Of a DNA stretch of 64,000 nt, positions 11,378 to 21,749 are shown piece by piece. A program made the translations under genes and the position numbers. The notes under the pieces are model-generated. The model worked only from the letters and a program-made list of their open reading frames with translations. It searched no databases and was not told where the DNA came from. Origin of the DNA: G963668605 sp963793625 (GTDB lineage Bacteria > Acidobacteriota > Terriglobia > Bryobacterales > Bryobacteraceae). Position 1 is the stretch's first letter. Each line of letters begins with the position of its first letter. The stretch lies in assembly GCA_963793625.1 (NCBI GenBank), contig CAWCAT010000028.1, positions 1 to 64,000 of the forward strand. Direction: 5' to 3'.

Positions 11378-12263
11378 ATGACCTTGTACAGCTAGGGGAC
11401 CGGGCAGACCTCGCCTGCCCGAGTGGCTGCGCAAGAGCGGACACCCATATCGAATCCGTACACCTCGCTGAAGCGCGATCTGCGGCAAGTTGCACCTGCA
11501 CACGGTTTGCGAATCGGCGCGCTGCCCGAACATCCACGAGTGCTTCCACCGCGGCGCGGCCACGTTCATGATTCTGGGCAACATCTGCACGCGCGGCTGC
11601 GGCTTCTGCTCGGTTCCCAAGGGCTCGCCCGCAAAAGCGCGAATTCCTGCTGGACCCGGACGAGCCGGCAAATGTCGCGCGACATGGCCGCAGCAGATGG
11701 AGCTGCGCTACGTGGTCATCACCAGCGTGAACCGCGACGATCTGGCAGACGGCGGCTCCGCCATTTCGCCGCGACCGTGCGCGAGGTGCGCAGCGCGCTG
11801 CCGGAGGCGCGCGTCGAAGTGCTCACCCCGGATTTCTGCGGCGACATGGACGCCGTGCGGCGCGTGCTGGACGCCGGCCCGCACGTCTTCAATCACAACA
11901 TGGAGACCGTGCCGCGCTGTACCGGCGCGTGCGCCCGCAGGCCGATTACCGCCAATCGCTCGACGTCCTGCGGAAGCCAAGCGTTACCGCCCGGAGGCGC
12001 TCACGAAATCCGGCTTGATGGTGGGCCTGGGCGAGAACCCGCAGCAGGTGCAGGAGTTGCTGCGCGATCTGCGGCGCAAGCGCGTCGATGTCGTCACCAT
12101 CGGCCAATACCTGCAGCCCACGCGCCGCAATCTGCCGGTCGCGGAGTACGTGACGCCCGCAGCAGTTTGCGAGCTACCGGCGAATATGGCATGTCGCTCG
12201 GCTTCAGGGCGGTCTTCAGCGGGCCGCTCGTGCGCAGTTCCTACATGGCGGACAGTCAAGTGA
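11378..12263 (+). CDS. lipA: Lipoyl synthase, radical SAM, frameshifted
   Basis: The N-terminal stretch RLPEWLRK reads after a break close to the ATG at 11378. Both iron-sulfur cluster motifs are present: CESARCPNIHEC (CX4CX5C, auxiliary cluster) and CTRGCGFC (CX3CX2C, radical SAM cluster), with FMILGNI between. Further on, YVVITSVNRDDLADGG, KSGLMVGLGE and DVVTIGQYLQPT are canonical. The terminal RSSYMAD carries the cluster-ligating serine. The enzyme inserts two sulfurs into protein-bound octanoyl groups. The likely stop TGA (12261-12263) overlaps the Lnt start GTG as GTGA. Breaks lie near 11395, 11480, 11640, 11780, 11925 and 12165. Confidence 0.87.
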
Positions 12264-13743
12264 CGAAGCCAGCGGAGGCATCCGGCTTGAACTGGATCCT
12301 GGCCCTGGCGAGCGCCGTCCTGCTGATCCTCGCGGTACCCGCACTTTGACTCTCTGGCTGGCTGCCGTCGCGCTGGCGCCGCTGCTGGTGGCGCTCGGCC
12401 GCGAATGGCGAACCTCGCGGCACTTTCTGCTCGGGCTGGGTCGCGGGCGTTGTCTACTGGTTCGGCGTGTGTTACTGGATTCAGGCAGTGCTGCAGAACG
12501 AAGGCGGTTTGGGAGTCGCGGGCGGATGGGCCACGTTTCTGCTGTTTTGCGTGCTCAAAGCGTTGCATTTAGGCGTGTTCGCAGCCCTGGCCGGTTTTGT
12601 AATGCCGAAACGGTATGCCGTTCCCGCGGTGGCGGCGCTGTGGATTGGCATCGAACGGCTGCATGCTCCGCTCGGCTTCACATGGTTCCTGTTGGGCAAT
12701 GCCGGAATCGATATGAAGTGCCGATGCGTCTTGCCCCGATTGACGGGCGTCTACGGCGTATCGTTCGTGTTTGCCTTGATGGGCTGCGGCGCTCGCGCTG
12801 GTTCGATTCGCAGACCGCGCAAAGAGATCGCATGGCTGCTCGCGTTGCCGGGCTTTTACCTGCTGCCGGCGCTGCCCGAAGCCCAACGCGGCACAGAACA
12901 GGCTGTGGTCGTGCAACCGAACGTATCCAAAGACACAGAGTGGACACCCGATACGTCCGAGGCGTTGAATAACAAGCTGGAGACGCTCTCAATGAGTGCC
13001 GCCTTCCAGCCGGATCAGCCTCCGGTACACCTGATACTGTGGCCGGAAATGCCCGCGCCGTTGTACTATTTCGAGATCCGAAACTGCAGCTCGACGTCGC
13101 CACGCTGGCGCGTCTGACAAAGGCTTCCGTGATGCTCGGCGTGGTCGGGCACACGACAAAGGGCGCACCGACCAATTCTGCCGTGATGGTTTCGCCGGCG
13201 GGCGATCCGCCGGACGCTACGACAAGATCCATCTGGTGCCGTTCGGTGAGTACGTGCCCCCTCCTTTCGGATTCGTCAACAAGATCACGACGGAAGCCGG
13301 CGACTTTGAACCGGGCACCGAAATGGTGGTTTTTCCAACCGACGGCCACAAATCGGCGTGTTTCATCTGCTACGAATCGGTTTTCCGGACTACGTGCGGC
13401 AGTTCGCTGCGCAGGGTGCGGACTGCTGGTAAACTCTCGAACGATGGCTATTTCGGGCACAGTTCCGCCCGTGAACAGCATCTGAAAATCGCACGGATGC
13501 GCGCAGTCGAAAATCGTCGCTGGCTGATCCGGGCAACCAACGACGGAATCACCGCAGCCATCGACCCCGCCGGTCGCATAACCGAGCGTTTGGAACCGTA
13601 CACCGCCACATCGGCACGCATGCACTATTCCTACGAAGCCAGCCTGTCTCCCTACACACGTTGGGGGACTGGTTTGCCTGGAGCTGTCTTGCGCTGGGCT
13701 GGTGCTGGTGGTGCTGAGCCAGGTCCCATCCTACCGCGGTTAG
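12260..13743 (+). CDS. lnt: Apolipoprotein N-acyltransferase, frameshifted
   Basis: Several N-terminal membrane helices (LNWILALASAVLLILAV, GWATFLLFCVLKALHLGVFA, YGVSFVFALMGCG) are followed by the nitrilase domain. The catalytic triad is visible: glutamate in LILWPEMPAP, lysine in DKIHLVPFGEYVP, cysteine in ACFICYESVF. The end, VLVVLSQVPSYRG, stops at 13743. The enzyme adds the third acyl chain to outer-membrane lipoproteins in the inner membrane. Breaks are near 12340, 12440, 12780, 13070, 13210, 13395 and 13705. The start overlaps lipA, which suggests translational coupling. Confidence 0.85.
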
Positions 13744-13856
13744 CACCTAGTAGAATTCCCACAAACTCCACTATCACCACCGATTACTTTTCTTATACCC
13801 GCATTCGAGTGTAATCAGTTCTACCGTAATCTGCCGATAGCTTTACTGAGCAAATC

Positions 13857-14326
13857 ATGTCAACTGCAGCGCACTGCCGCTTATCGCTTTTGGAACTGCC
13901 CGGGCGTTTGGAAGCCGAACTGGCAATCAAGGCAGCTTCGGAAAACGGACAGCGGACATTTGCGACGCTATTGGTAGCCGATGGCATCCTGGCGCTCAGC
14001 GAGCAGTTCGCTATGAAGCAGGCGATCAAATGCTGCTCGATTTCAGCCTGCATTGGTTGACCACCCTGCGGCGCGAGGACAAACTCTACCGCTGGAGTGG
14101 AACTTCGTTTTTGGCGATCATTCAGCGGAATACAAACTGGCGTGATTTCACATCCGAAATCGATCAACTCGCCGCGCAGCCTGTCACGGCATGGCTCAAG
14201 AGCAAAGAGGGAAGAACTCCTATTGTGCTTGGAACCAGGGTTCAAGTTTTGCCTTTACAGGCGAATGAATCCTCTGCGGCTATCGTCCGATCCATCGATT
14301 ATTTCGTTGCTGCAAACGTTGGCTAG
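13857..14326 (+). CDS. Degenerate GGDEF-like domain protein, frameshifted
   Basis: About 155 residues after joining two frames near 14030. The pattern follows a GGDEF domain: a start resembling the family's DxLTGLPNR (LLELPGRLEAELAI), a strand with TFATLLVADGILALS, and the beta-hairpin where GGDEF normally sits, here KLYRWSGTSFLAIIQR. The catalytic Gly-Gly-Asp/Glu-Glu is replaced, so it should not make cyclic di-GMP and could at most bind it or act structurally. No signal peptide or membrane segment is seen. A PilZ gene starts 25 bases downstream, which supports a link with cyclic di-GMP. The assignment is by motif shape, not by search. Confidence 0.55.
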
Positions 14327-14351
14327 ATTTTCGCTTAAAAAAATTGACCAC

Positions 14352-14722
14352 GTGGTCGATAAGCCATTCGTGGAACGAAGAAGCAGCCCAGATTCCAAAC
14401 GAATGTGCCGGTTAAGGTCGTCCTCCTGGGAGACACTGACCGCGAAATCTCCGCGACTCTGGTGAATGTATCAGGCAAGGGAATGCAATTGTCGGCAAGC
14501 GCACCCGTGCCGCTAAGCAGTCCTGTGCGCGTGGACGCTGGAGATCAGATGTTTCTGGGGGAAGTCTGCTACTGCCAACCTGCAGGAGAAAATTTCGTAA
14601 TAGGCTTGCGCTTAGAGCAGGTACTGTGCGGAATGAGTTCACTCGAAATGCTCTCGAACCGTGTGTTCGACGAAGATCCCGGACGACAGCCTACAGAGTC
14701 GGCAACGTCCGTACTCCGGTAA
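14352..14722 (+). CDS. PilZ-domain protein, probably one frameshift
   Basis: The main frame (from 14405) reads VPVKVVLLGDTDREISATLV, NVSGKGMQLSAS, then FLGEVCYCQPAGENFVIGLR, the typical PilZ strands with the N/D-x-S-x-x-G box (NVSGKG). The upstream arginine motif expected in PilZ (RxxxR) is spread over a break: FVERRS from a GTG at 14352 in one frame and QPRFQT in the other. PilZ domains bind cyclic di-GMP and control motility or exopolysaccharide. Following the degenerate GGDEF gene, the two may act together. Confidence 0.6.
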
Positions 14723-14825
14723 GGAAAGAGATCACCAGAACGGCCAGGAGCGCAAAAAACAGAGCTACCCCGATTCGGTTAGCCAGCCGACCCCTCTTCA
14801 AATCTTTTTGCAGTAGGTGAGGCAT
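14691..14825 (-). CDS. Small single-helix membrane protein, 44 residues
   Basis: An ATG (14825) to TAG frame encoding a basic N-terminus (HLLQKDLKRGRLANR) followed by one strongly hydrophobic helix (IGVALFFALLAVLVISFL) and a short tail. GGGGAA stands about nine bases before the start. Its 3' end overlaps the PilZ gene end by 32 bases on the opposite strand. The positive-inside layout suggests a cytoplasmic N-terminus. The function is unknown. The remaining gap to RfbD (14826-14939) shows no gene. Confidence 0.4.
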   Translation of the reverse strand: MPHLLQKDLKRGRLANRIGVALFFALLAVLVISFLTGVRTLPTL

Positions 14826-14939
14826 TAGCGATTCCCCGGCAACTTGGTATCGGACGATTTCCTCCGTGCGGAAGTTTCTAAAAAACTCCTGCTACTTTTT
14901 CAACGGGCAAGCCTCAGACTTCGCTATCCTTTTCGAAGG

Positions 14940-15818
14940 ATGACTAGAAAAATTGTGGTGGTGGGGGCGGCCCGGACAGCTCGGCATCGAATTGGTTCGT
15001 GAATTCAGTGAGCGCGGCTACACAGTTATGGATTACGGCGAGATCTCTCTCAACATCACCGACCAGGTGCGTACCGAGAGTTGCATTGCCGATCTCGATC
15101 CAGATGTGGTGCTGAACGCCGCGGCTTACAATCAGGTTGACCTGGCAGAGCGCGAACCACAACACGCGTTTCTGGTCAACGCGATCGGAGTCCGCAATCT
15201 TGCACTGGCATGCCGCCAGGTGGATGCTCGTTTCGTACACTTTTCCACTGATTATGTATTCGATGGAACAGCAGGCCGGCCATACGCCGAACAGGATACG
15301 ACGCATCCATTGGGGGCCTATGCCGTTTCGAAGTATGCCGGCGAGCTATACGCGAACGCCTACCTGCAAGACCCGCTCCTCATCCGAACTTCCGGCGTCT
15401 ATGGACCCGGCGGGCTCAGGAATAACCGCGGCAACTTCGTCGAACTCATGCTCCGCCTGAGCGAGGAAAAGAAGCCGATCCGCGTTGTGGAAGATCACGT
15501 GGGCTCGCCCACCTACGCGCCGCTGCTCGCCGCGCGTTCGGCCGATCTTGTGGAGCGCAAGGCCGTCGGTTTTTTCACATCGGAGGTGGCAGCGCAATTT
15601 CCTGGTTCGATTACGCGAAGAAGATTTTCGAAATTGCCGGTGCCGATGCGGCCGCGCTTAAGGCCACCAGTGATCGCGAATACCGCACAGAGGCGCGACG
15701 TCCGAAATATTCCGCCTTGAGCAACGCGAAAATGGAAAAACTGGGGCTGGAAGCGATGCCATCCATCGAGGAATCGCTGAGGCTGTACTTCGCCGCGCGA
15801 ACGGTATATACCAGCTAA
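14940..15818 (+). CDS. rfbD: dTDP-4-dehydrorhamnose reductase, frameshifted
   Basis: ATG 14940 gives TRKIVVVGA, and after a one-base shift near 14968 GQLGIELVREF: together the Rossmann glycine motif of RfbD/RmlD. The domain continues with DVVLNAAAYNQVDLAE, VHFSTDYVFDG and the catalytic YAVSKYAGE (Y-x-x-x-K). The C-terminal part switches frame near 15600 and 15700 and ends LRLYFAARTVYTS at 15818. It catalyses the last step of dTDP-L-rhamnose synthesis for surface polysaccharide. No rfbA, B or C lies nearby. The FkbM methyltransferase gene follows after 28 bases. Confidence 0.85.
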
Positions 15819-15846
15819 TACGACTTAAAATGCTATATTCAGATTC

Positions 15847-16755
15847 GTGACTCGAATACTGCGCTGGCTCGCACCAGCACTCCTCCTCATAATTCTCGCC
15901 ATTTTCTTTCGTGAATGGACCGTACCTATCGCTCTATCGCTCGCCGGCCGCGCGCCGGGTTGCACATTCAACCGGGCGGCCCGGAGCATAAGCGAAGATC
16001 AGCGGCAAATAAGAATCAAAGACGAAATAGTACGCACCAGCCGCCTTGTGGAACGCGACCCGGCCGGCTATCACCTGTGGGAGACCTCCGCTGGGGCTTA
16101 TTGGATTCCGGCAAGCAGCGATTTCTCATTGCATTTCGATCTTGCCGAGCAGGAGCGCAAAATCTACGGCACGGGCGAACAATCCGTGAAGCGCGGCGAC
16201 GTGGTGCTGGATTGCGGAGCCAATATCGGAGTGTTCACTCGTGAGGCGCTGGCCGCTGGAGCGAAGCTGGTGGTCGCCATTGAACCCGCACCAGAAAACC
16301 TGGAGTGCTTGCGCCGAAACCTCAAGCATGATATCGACGCCGGTCGCGTTATCATCTATCCGAAAGGCGTATGGGACAAGAACGACATGCTGACTATGCG
16401 CGTGGATCCGAAGAACTCGGCGGCCGACAGCTTTGTCATTCAGCGCGACGACATGCACGATTCCATCAAGCTTCCGCTGACCACGATCGACAACCTTACG
16501 GCGGAACTGAAGTTGGATCGCGTCGATTTCATCAAGATGGATATCGAAGGCGCTGAGCCACGCGCACTCGCCGGAGCAAAAGCGACCTTGGCGCGTTTCC
16601 GCCCACGTTTGGCAATCTCGGTGTACCACACGGCTACCGACAAAGTGACGGTGCCGCAGTCAATCGACGCAGCCTGGTCCGGATACAAACAGGAATGCGG
16701 ACCGTGCTCAGAGCACGAAGGCCGCATCTTCCCGACCGTTTACTACTATCGCTAG
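15847..16755 (+). CDS. FkbM-family methyltransferase, membrane-anchored
   Basis: An intact 302-residue protein. The N-terminus is a signal anchor (LAPALLLIILAIFFREW). The SAM-binding motif I is VVLDCGANIGVFTREAL with VVAIEPAPENLECLRRNL as the acidic strand. The FkbM-typical VDFIKMDIEGAEPRALAGA follows, and RPRLAISVYH closes the domain. FkbM enzymes make O-methyl groups on sugars or other small molecules. Next to rfbD, a role in methylating surface polysaccharide is plausible but inferred. The GTG start is chosen because it places the anchor at the N-terminus. Confidence 0.8.
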   Translation: MTRILRWLAPALLLIILAIFFREWTVPIALSLAGRAPGCTFNRAARSISEDQRQIRIKDEIVRTSRLVERDPAGYHLWETSAGAYWIPASSDFSLHFDLAEQERKIYGTGEQSVKRGDVVLDCGANIGVFTREALAAGAKLVVAIEPAPENLECLRRNLKHDIDAGRVIIYPKGVWDKNDMLTMRVDPKNSAADSFVIQRDDMHDSIKLPLTTIDNLTAELKLDRVDFIKMDIEGAEPRALAGAKATLARFRPRLAISVYHTATDKVTVPQSIDAAWSGYKQECGPCSEHEGRIFPTVYYYR

Positions 16756-16868
16756 TCTCCCTGTTGGACCCTGTTTGGGAAGATGGCGCAGACTTTTCTG
16801 AGGCGCATCCGTGTCCACTCGTGGGAAGAACTTCGTCAGTTTAGTAAAGCGTTATACCAGAACGCGAT

Positions 16869-18142
16869 TTACTTCGAAAACCAGTGTTTGGCCTTGTCCT
16901 TCATGCGCTGCATGAAAGAGCGTACTTCCTGTGGCGCCTGGGCGGCTTTGCCCAGCAGGGATGTATCGACATCGTTCGTGAGGCTGTCAGGATTGGGTTT
17001 CTCCGCTGGCAGTTTGTTTACCAGCCGCACTCGATAGCCCTGGAATGCGAATGTACGTCTCCAGACCTGCCCATCGCCGTCCTCAATCAACAGCGAAAAG
17101 CCCTGAACCGTCAGACGGTTTCTGCCCTCAGTTACTTCGACCGTGCTGCGTCTGGACCGGGTAGTAGCCTTTGACTTTTCGCTCGATATAGGCCGTCTCA
17201 AAGCGGTTGCGGCGCGTATTGAAAATGAATACGCGAAAGCCATCGAAGTCGTAGGCTCCAGCGAACGCGAAAGCGTAGTCCAGAGCCAGTGGTTGCGCGG
17301 TTCCCGTCTTCGTCCTTCACCTCACCAAGCGAAAAGTAAGAAGTAATCCGGTTGCCTTCCGCGTATTGCGCGACAGAATCGGGAATCGCCATGCTGACCA
17401 TGCGCGCCAGTACCCAACCTGACATTCCGTCCTTGGTCCGCATCAGGTTCCACTCGTCGTACTTGAGTCGGCGGCGGGCAGCTTGCTGTAGCTCGCCTTG
17501 TGGATTTTCGGAACTTCGAGCAAGGGATCACTGCGCGAAAGCTCCAGCCAATCGGCGGGGGCTTTGGGCGGGCGCGGCAACGGAAGTACGGCACCTTCGC
17601 GGGTCTCCGCCTCTGTCGCTTCGCTTTCTTTTTGGGTCTTCTTAGCTGCGGGCGGGGGCGGCGGCGCAACTACTTCGCTCTGGAAATGGAAGCTCGCTGC
17701 ACGATGCGCCGTCCAATCACCTCGATCGAGCCATTCTCAGGGATCTGGTAAAAGCTGGGCGCACCGCGGTTGGGTTCGCTGTGTATGTTCAGGGCTTCGT
17801 AGACCGTACCACGGCCTTGTGAGGGAATTTAGCTGCAGATTCGATCATGCTGTGAAGTCCGGTCCATCTGGGCCGATGTCATTAGTTGCCGGTTGTCGGT
17901 CCAGCCCTCGACGCCTTGTGGCGTGCGCAAACGGACGAAAGCGCCGGCGGATTTGCAGCACATCCAGGCGGTCACTATGCTTGAGCGTGGCCACCACGTC
18001 GGAACGAGGAGAGAGATCGTTACGGATCGTAAGCTAGCGGAGCGACATAAGCTTCGCCGATTGGCTCTGCAGGGGCAGGTTTCGTGCTGCAGCCTGTAAA
18101 ATACAGCAGCAGCGGATCGGGAAGAGAAACGGAATTGCGCAT
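16869..18142 (-). CDS. Lipoprotein with bacterial SH3 domain, frameshifted
   Basis: ATG 18142 opens a lipoprotein signal peptide ending in the lipobox LYFTGC, then a polar start (STKPAPAEPIGEAYVAP). After a break near 18025 an SH3-like domain follows: DVVATLKHSDRLDVLQI and the closing RTPQGVEGWTDNRQL. A proline/alanine and acidic linker (PPPPAAKKTQKESEA) comes next, then a second part with MSGWVLARMVSMAIPDSVAQ, YAEGNRITSYFSLGEV and FRVFIFNTRRNRFETAYIE, ending DKAKHWFSK. Breaks are near 17950, 17830, 17740, 17500, 17400, 17300 and 17170. Probably anchored in an envelope membrane. Function unknown. Confidence 0.6.
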
Positions 18143-18211
18143 CAAGGTTGCGGAAATTAACGACATCGAATAGCGGAACAGCGGGCTGCAGATCAGTTCG
18201 CATCATCAGAC

Positions 18212-19067
18212 TTATGCGGGCCGCCTTGAAGAACGGCGGCATAACGATGATGGATTCAGCAGCGGCAGTATTTACGTCGTCGCCTTCGGCCGATGCTACG
18301 CCGGAGCGCCTGCGCACAGCCATGCTTCGCCGGCCTTGAAGCGTTCGCCGTTGATTGTGCCCGCCCTTCCAGCGCGATCAGAATGTGGCAGACGCCAGAA
18401 ATCGCGAACGGGTTCGTAAACCCCGCTCGGACGTCCCAATGTTCGGTCACGAAATATGCGCAGGTGGCAAGCAGCGTGCGCACGCCATCAAGCTTGCACG
18501 GTTGCACCGCTGGCCGGCGGGGGAGCTGGGTCGGATACTTCAATGCCCCGATCCAGATGCAGTTGACTGCCCCGCCCGTAATCGTAGAGGCGATAGGTGA
18601 TATCGGATTGCTCCTGGATCTCCAGCAGCTTGACTCCCGGCGCCAATCGCGTGCACCACGCCCGCAGGCACAAAGATCACGTCGCCTGCCTGCACAGGCA
18701 CAAAATTCATCAGATCCTTGATTTCGCCCGAGATCGCGGATTCCCGTAAACGCTCAGGCGTGATGCGCTCGCGAAAGCCAAGCGCGACTGTTGCACCGGG
18801 TTCCGCCGCGAGGATGTACCACATCTCGGTTTTGCCCAATGAGCCATGTTCATGGTTGCGCGCATAGTCGTCGCCCGGATGCACCTGTACGGAAAGCGGC
18901 TCCGACGTGAACAGAAACTTGATCAATAGCGGCAGTGATTCCTGCGCTGTCAACCAGACTTCGCCAGTGCGAACTCCGGCTTCGGGAACCATGAGTCCAA
19001 GCGACATGGTTCCCCACGGGCGTTCATGCAACGACGCCTCAGCCGGTACAGGATTAGATCGACTCAT
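18212..19067 (-). CDS. manA: Mannose-6-phosphate isomerase class I, frameshifted 3' half
   Basis: The first 140 residues are intact: RPWGTMSLGLMVPEAGVRTG, EPLSVQVHPGDDYARNHE (zinc ligands QxH) and KTEMWYILAAEPGA (zinc glutamate). The third metal site follows in VPAGVVHAIGAG. The cupin C-terminus reads in other frames (KLLEIQEQSDITYRLYDYGR, INGERFKAGEAWLC, VMPPFF). The exact stop is uncertain because of breaks near 18640, 18490, 18350 and 18290; 18212 is my best estimate. The enzyme interconverts mannose-6-P and fructose-6-P. Its ATG overlaps the aspC stop as ATGA, so the pair is translationally coupled. Confidence 0.8.
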
Positions 19068-20253
19068 CCGAGGTTTTGAATGAAGGCCTGGATGCGGTCA
19101 AGTCCCTTTTCCAGTTCCTCCAACGATGCGGCGTAGGTGATGCGAATGTGCTGTTCCGTTCCGAAGGCTTCGCCCGGAACGACGGCGACATGGGCTTCCG
19201 CCAGCAAGCGCTCGGCAAACTGCATCGTGTTGTGGATGCCGTTCTTGCCAAAAGCGACACTGATGTTCGGATAGGCGTAAAAAGCGCCGCGCGGATCGGA
19301 GTCGTGACGCCGGGAATCCACGCAGGCGCGCGATAACATAATCGCGGCGCTTGCGGTATTCGGCCAGCATGACGCCCACCGAATCCTGCGGACCGCGCAA
19401 CGCCTCCACCGCCGCCTTCTGTGCGATCGATGTCGGGTTCGAAGTGCTATGGCTCTGCAATTTGCTGACCGCGCCGATGACCGCCGCCGGGCCAAGGCCG
19501 AAGCCAATGCGCCAGCCAGTCATCGAGTAGGTTTTCGAAAGCGATCCGGCGACCAGAACGGTATCCTTTGCGCCAGGCATGGAGGCGATCGAGAACGGTT
19601 CGGAGTCGTAAAGGAAACGGCAGTAGCACTCGTCGGTCATCAGCCAGATACCGCGCTGCGACGTAAGATCGAAGATGCGCTCGAACTCTTCGCGGTCGAG
19701 CACAGCGCCGCTCGGATTTGACGGCGAGTTGATGATCACCAGCTGCGTCTTGTCGGTGAGGTAGGCGCTCGATCATCTTCGCCGTGAAGGTGAAGCCCTT
19801 CGATTCGTCGGTCTCGACAAACACGCACTTGCCGCCAGCGTAGTTGACGACATCCTTGTAAGTGACCCAGTACGGAACCGGAATAATAACTTCATCGCCC
19901 TGGATTCAGCAATGCCTGCGTCAGATTGAAAATGATATGCTTTGCCGCCGACCGAAACGACGCATTCGGCAGGCGAGTAGGCCGTCCCGTAGTCCTGCGT
20001 GTGGCGCTCGCAGATCGCCTGCTTCAGTTCCATCGTGCCGCCCGCGGGCGTGTACTTGGTGAAGTTTTGCGTCGATGGCTCTGATCGCGGCTTGCTTGAT
20101 ATTCTCAGGTGTTGGGAAGTCGGGCTCGCCGGCCCCGAAATCCACAACATCGACGCCTTCGCGGCGCAGGCGGTCGGCATCCGCCGCCACTTTCATCGTG
20201 GACGATACACTGATCAGTCCAATGCGATCAGATAGATCCGAAGTAGTCTGCAT
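19064..20253 (-). CDS. aspC: Aspartate aminotransferase (class I/II, fold type I), frameshifted
   Basis: The start reads SDRIGLISVSSTMKVAADAD, then VDVVDFGAGEPDFPTPENIK, typical of the class I subgroup Ib aspartate aminotransferases. Later frames give MIINSPSNPSGAV, MTDECYCRFLY and the PLP lysine in GSLSKTYSMTGWRIGFG. The final NTMQFAERLLAEAHVAVVPG and RITYAASLEELEKGL end at 19064. Breaks lie near 20060, 19935, 19770 and 19310. It transfers the amino group between aspartate and 2-oxoglutarate. It is three bases after coaD and overlaps manA. Confidence 0.87.
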
Positions 20254-20256
20254 CTT

Positions 20257-20780
20257 CTATCTGATTTCTCCCAGTAATCTTTCCTTGAGCCGGGCTTCCA
20301 CAGTGGGCGGCACCAGCCCGGAGATGTCTCCGCCCAGGCCGAAAACCTGCTTCACCAGGCGCGAACTGATGAAAGAGTACGCCTCGCCGGCCATCATGAA
20401 GATCGTTTCGATCTCCGGCCGCAGGCGGCGATTCATCAGTGCCATCTGCAATTCATATTCGTAGTCCGAGATGGCCCGGATGCCCCTCAGGATGATTGTG
20501 GCGTGCTTGCGGGCCGCGTAGTCGACCAGCAAGCCGTCAAAGCAATCGATCTCCACGTTTGGAAAGGGGATCACTACCTCACTCAGCATCTCCATACGTT
20601 CCTGAACCGTAAATAGCGGTTGCTTTGTCTTCGTTCCGCAGGATGGATACGATCAGCCGGTCAGCGATCCGCGAGCCCCGCTCAATAAGATCAAGGTGCC
20701 CATTCGTGATCGGGATCGAAGGAGCCGGGATAAATAGCTACTACAGACGCGGGCTTCGTGGCCAACGGATACTCAATCAT
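20257..20780 (-). CDS. coaD: Phosphopantetheine adenylyltransferase, frameshifted
   Basis: ATG 20780 leads to VVAIYPGSFDP. One extra base then shifts into ITNGHLDLIERGSRIADRL, giving the nucleotidyltransferase GSFDPxTxGH signature. After a second break near 20625 the rest reads intact: CFDGLLVDYA, ILRGIRAISDYEYELQMALM and EAYSFISSRLVKQVFGLGG. It makes dephospho-CoA from phosphopantetheine and ATP. Repaired length is about 174 residues, normal for the family. It runs into aspC with a three-base gap. Confidence 0.9.
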
Positions 20781-20816
20781 ACCTGCCTGGGGCGTTTAGT
20801 TAATTGTAGCGCGAGT

Positions 20817-21749
20817 TCAGATGAGTTTCTCCTGTGCATAGCGCAGACAGGAACTGACGTTCTCCTGTTCCCGTTTCAGCCGCGCAACCGCATCCAGCGT
20901 TCCAGCTATCGGCAGCATACGCTTGTGCGCGGAAACGAACGACAATGTACTCGCCAGATAACGCGCGGGGCGATCCGGAAACGTGGCCCAGTACTTTTCG
21001 GTAAGGCAGGGAATTTTCAATGGATCGCGGGTAATCATTTCAATCGAGAATTTCGTGCGCGGACGCGCTTTGCGCACCAACTCCAGCATTCTTCGCAAAT
21101 CGAGAATACCCTCTCCGAAAGGAACTTCGGCGAGCAGAAAACCTTCCGCATGCAGATCGACGGCCATGTCCTTGAAATGAGTGGAAACGGCATACGGTGC
21201 GAGCCGCTCGACAACTTCCATCGGATTGTCCAGCAGCGCCATGTTGTTGCCCGTATCCAGCGTGACGCCAAGGTATTCGCTGCTGTAGCCTCGCAGCAGT
21301 GCTGCGAGTTCGTCAACCGTGCGATCTTTGTGATTTTCGATCGCGAGCGGCAACTTCAATTTCTCCGCAATCGGAAGTGCGCGTTCGATTGCGGCGCGTG
21401 AATCCGCATCAAAGCGCTTCCATTCCTGCAGTGTCGAAAAGGTCTCGTAGCGGCGTCCACTTAGGCAAGCCGTCCGCACGCAGAGGGCTCCCGCGTCGCG
21501 CGCTGCTGAAAGCAAAGCACTGAATTGTGCAGTGTCGGCTCCCGGCAAACTGGCTTGCGCTTCAAAGAACATTCCGAGTTGCTCGCAGCGTTCGCGCACG
21601 CGCCGCACATAGGCGGGGTCGGTGGAACTGATACTCATCTGCACGCCGCCCGCGCCAAGCGTGTTGCAGTACTCAATGAACTCCAGCGTGTCCTTGGGCT
21701 TGCGCTGCGGAAACGAATGGTTCACGACTCCGGCGAAAAATCGCGTCAC
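20817..21749 (-). CDS. Sugar phosphate isomerase/epimerase, xylose isomerase-like TIM barrel
   Basis: An intact protein of about 310 residues. The GTG at 21749 overlaps the stop of the upstream oxidoreductase (GTGA), and the protein then starts TRFFAGVVNHSFPQRKP. An ATG farther upstream would run 30 bases into the oxidoreductase, so I reject it. The family metal and active-site positions are suggested by LPLAIENHKDRT, GVTLDTGNNMALLDNP, VSTHFKDMAV and KFSIEMITRDP. Such barrels act on sugars or inositols as isomerases, epimerases or hydrolases. Coupling with a Tat-exported Gfo/Idh protein suggests a shared sugar oxidation route. Confidence 0.8.
   Translation of the reverse strand: MTRFFAGVVNHSFPQRKPKDTLEFIEYCNTLGAGGVQMSISSTDPAYVRRVRERCEQLGMFFEAQASLPGADTAQFSALLSAARDAGALCVRTACLSGRRYETFSTLQEWKRFDADSRAAIERALPIAEKLKLPLAIENHKDRTVDELAALLRGYSSEYLGVTLDTGNNMALLDNPMEVVERLAPYAVSTHFKDMAVDLHAEGFLLAEVPFGEGILDLRRMLELVRKARPRTKFSIEMITRDPLKIPCLTEKYWATFPDRPARYLASTLSFVSAHKRMLPIAGTLDAVARLKREQENVSSCLRYAQEKLI

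Noticed and set aside
12678..13625. A 315-residue minus-strand frame opposite lnt
   Set aside because: lnt coding with its catalytic triad explains the stretch.
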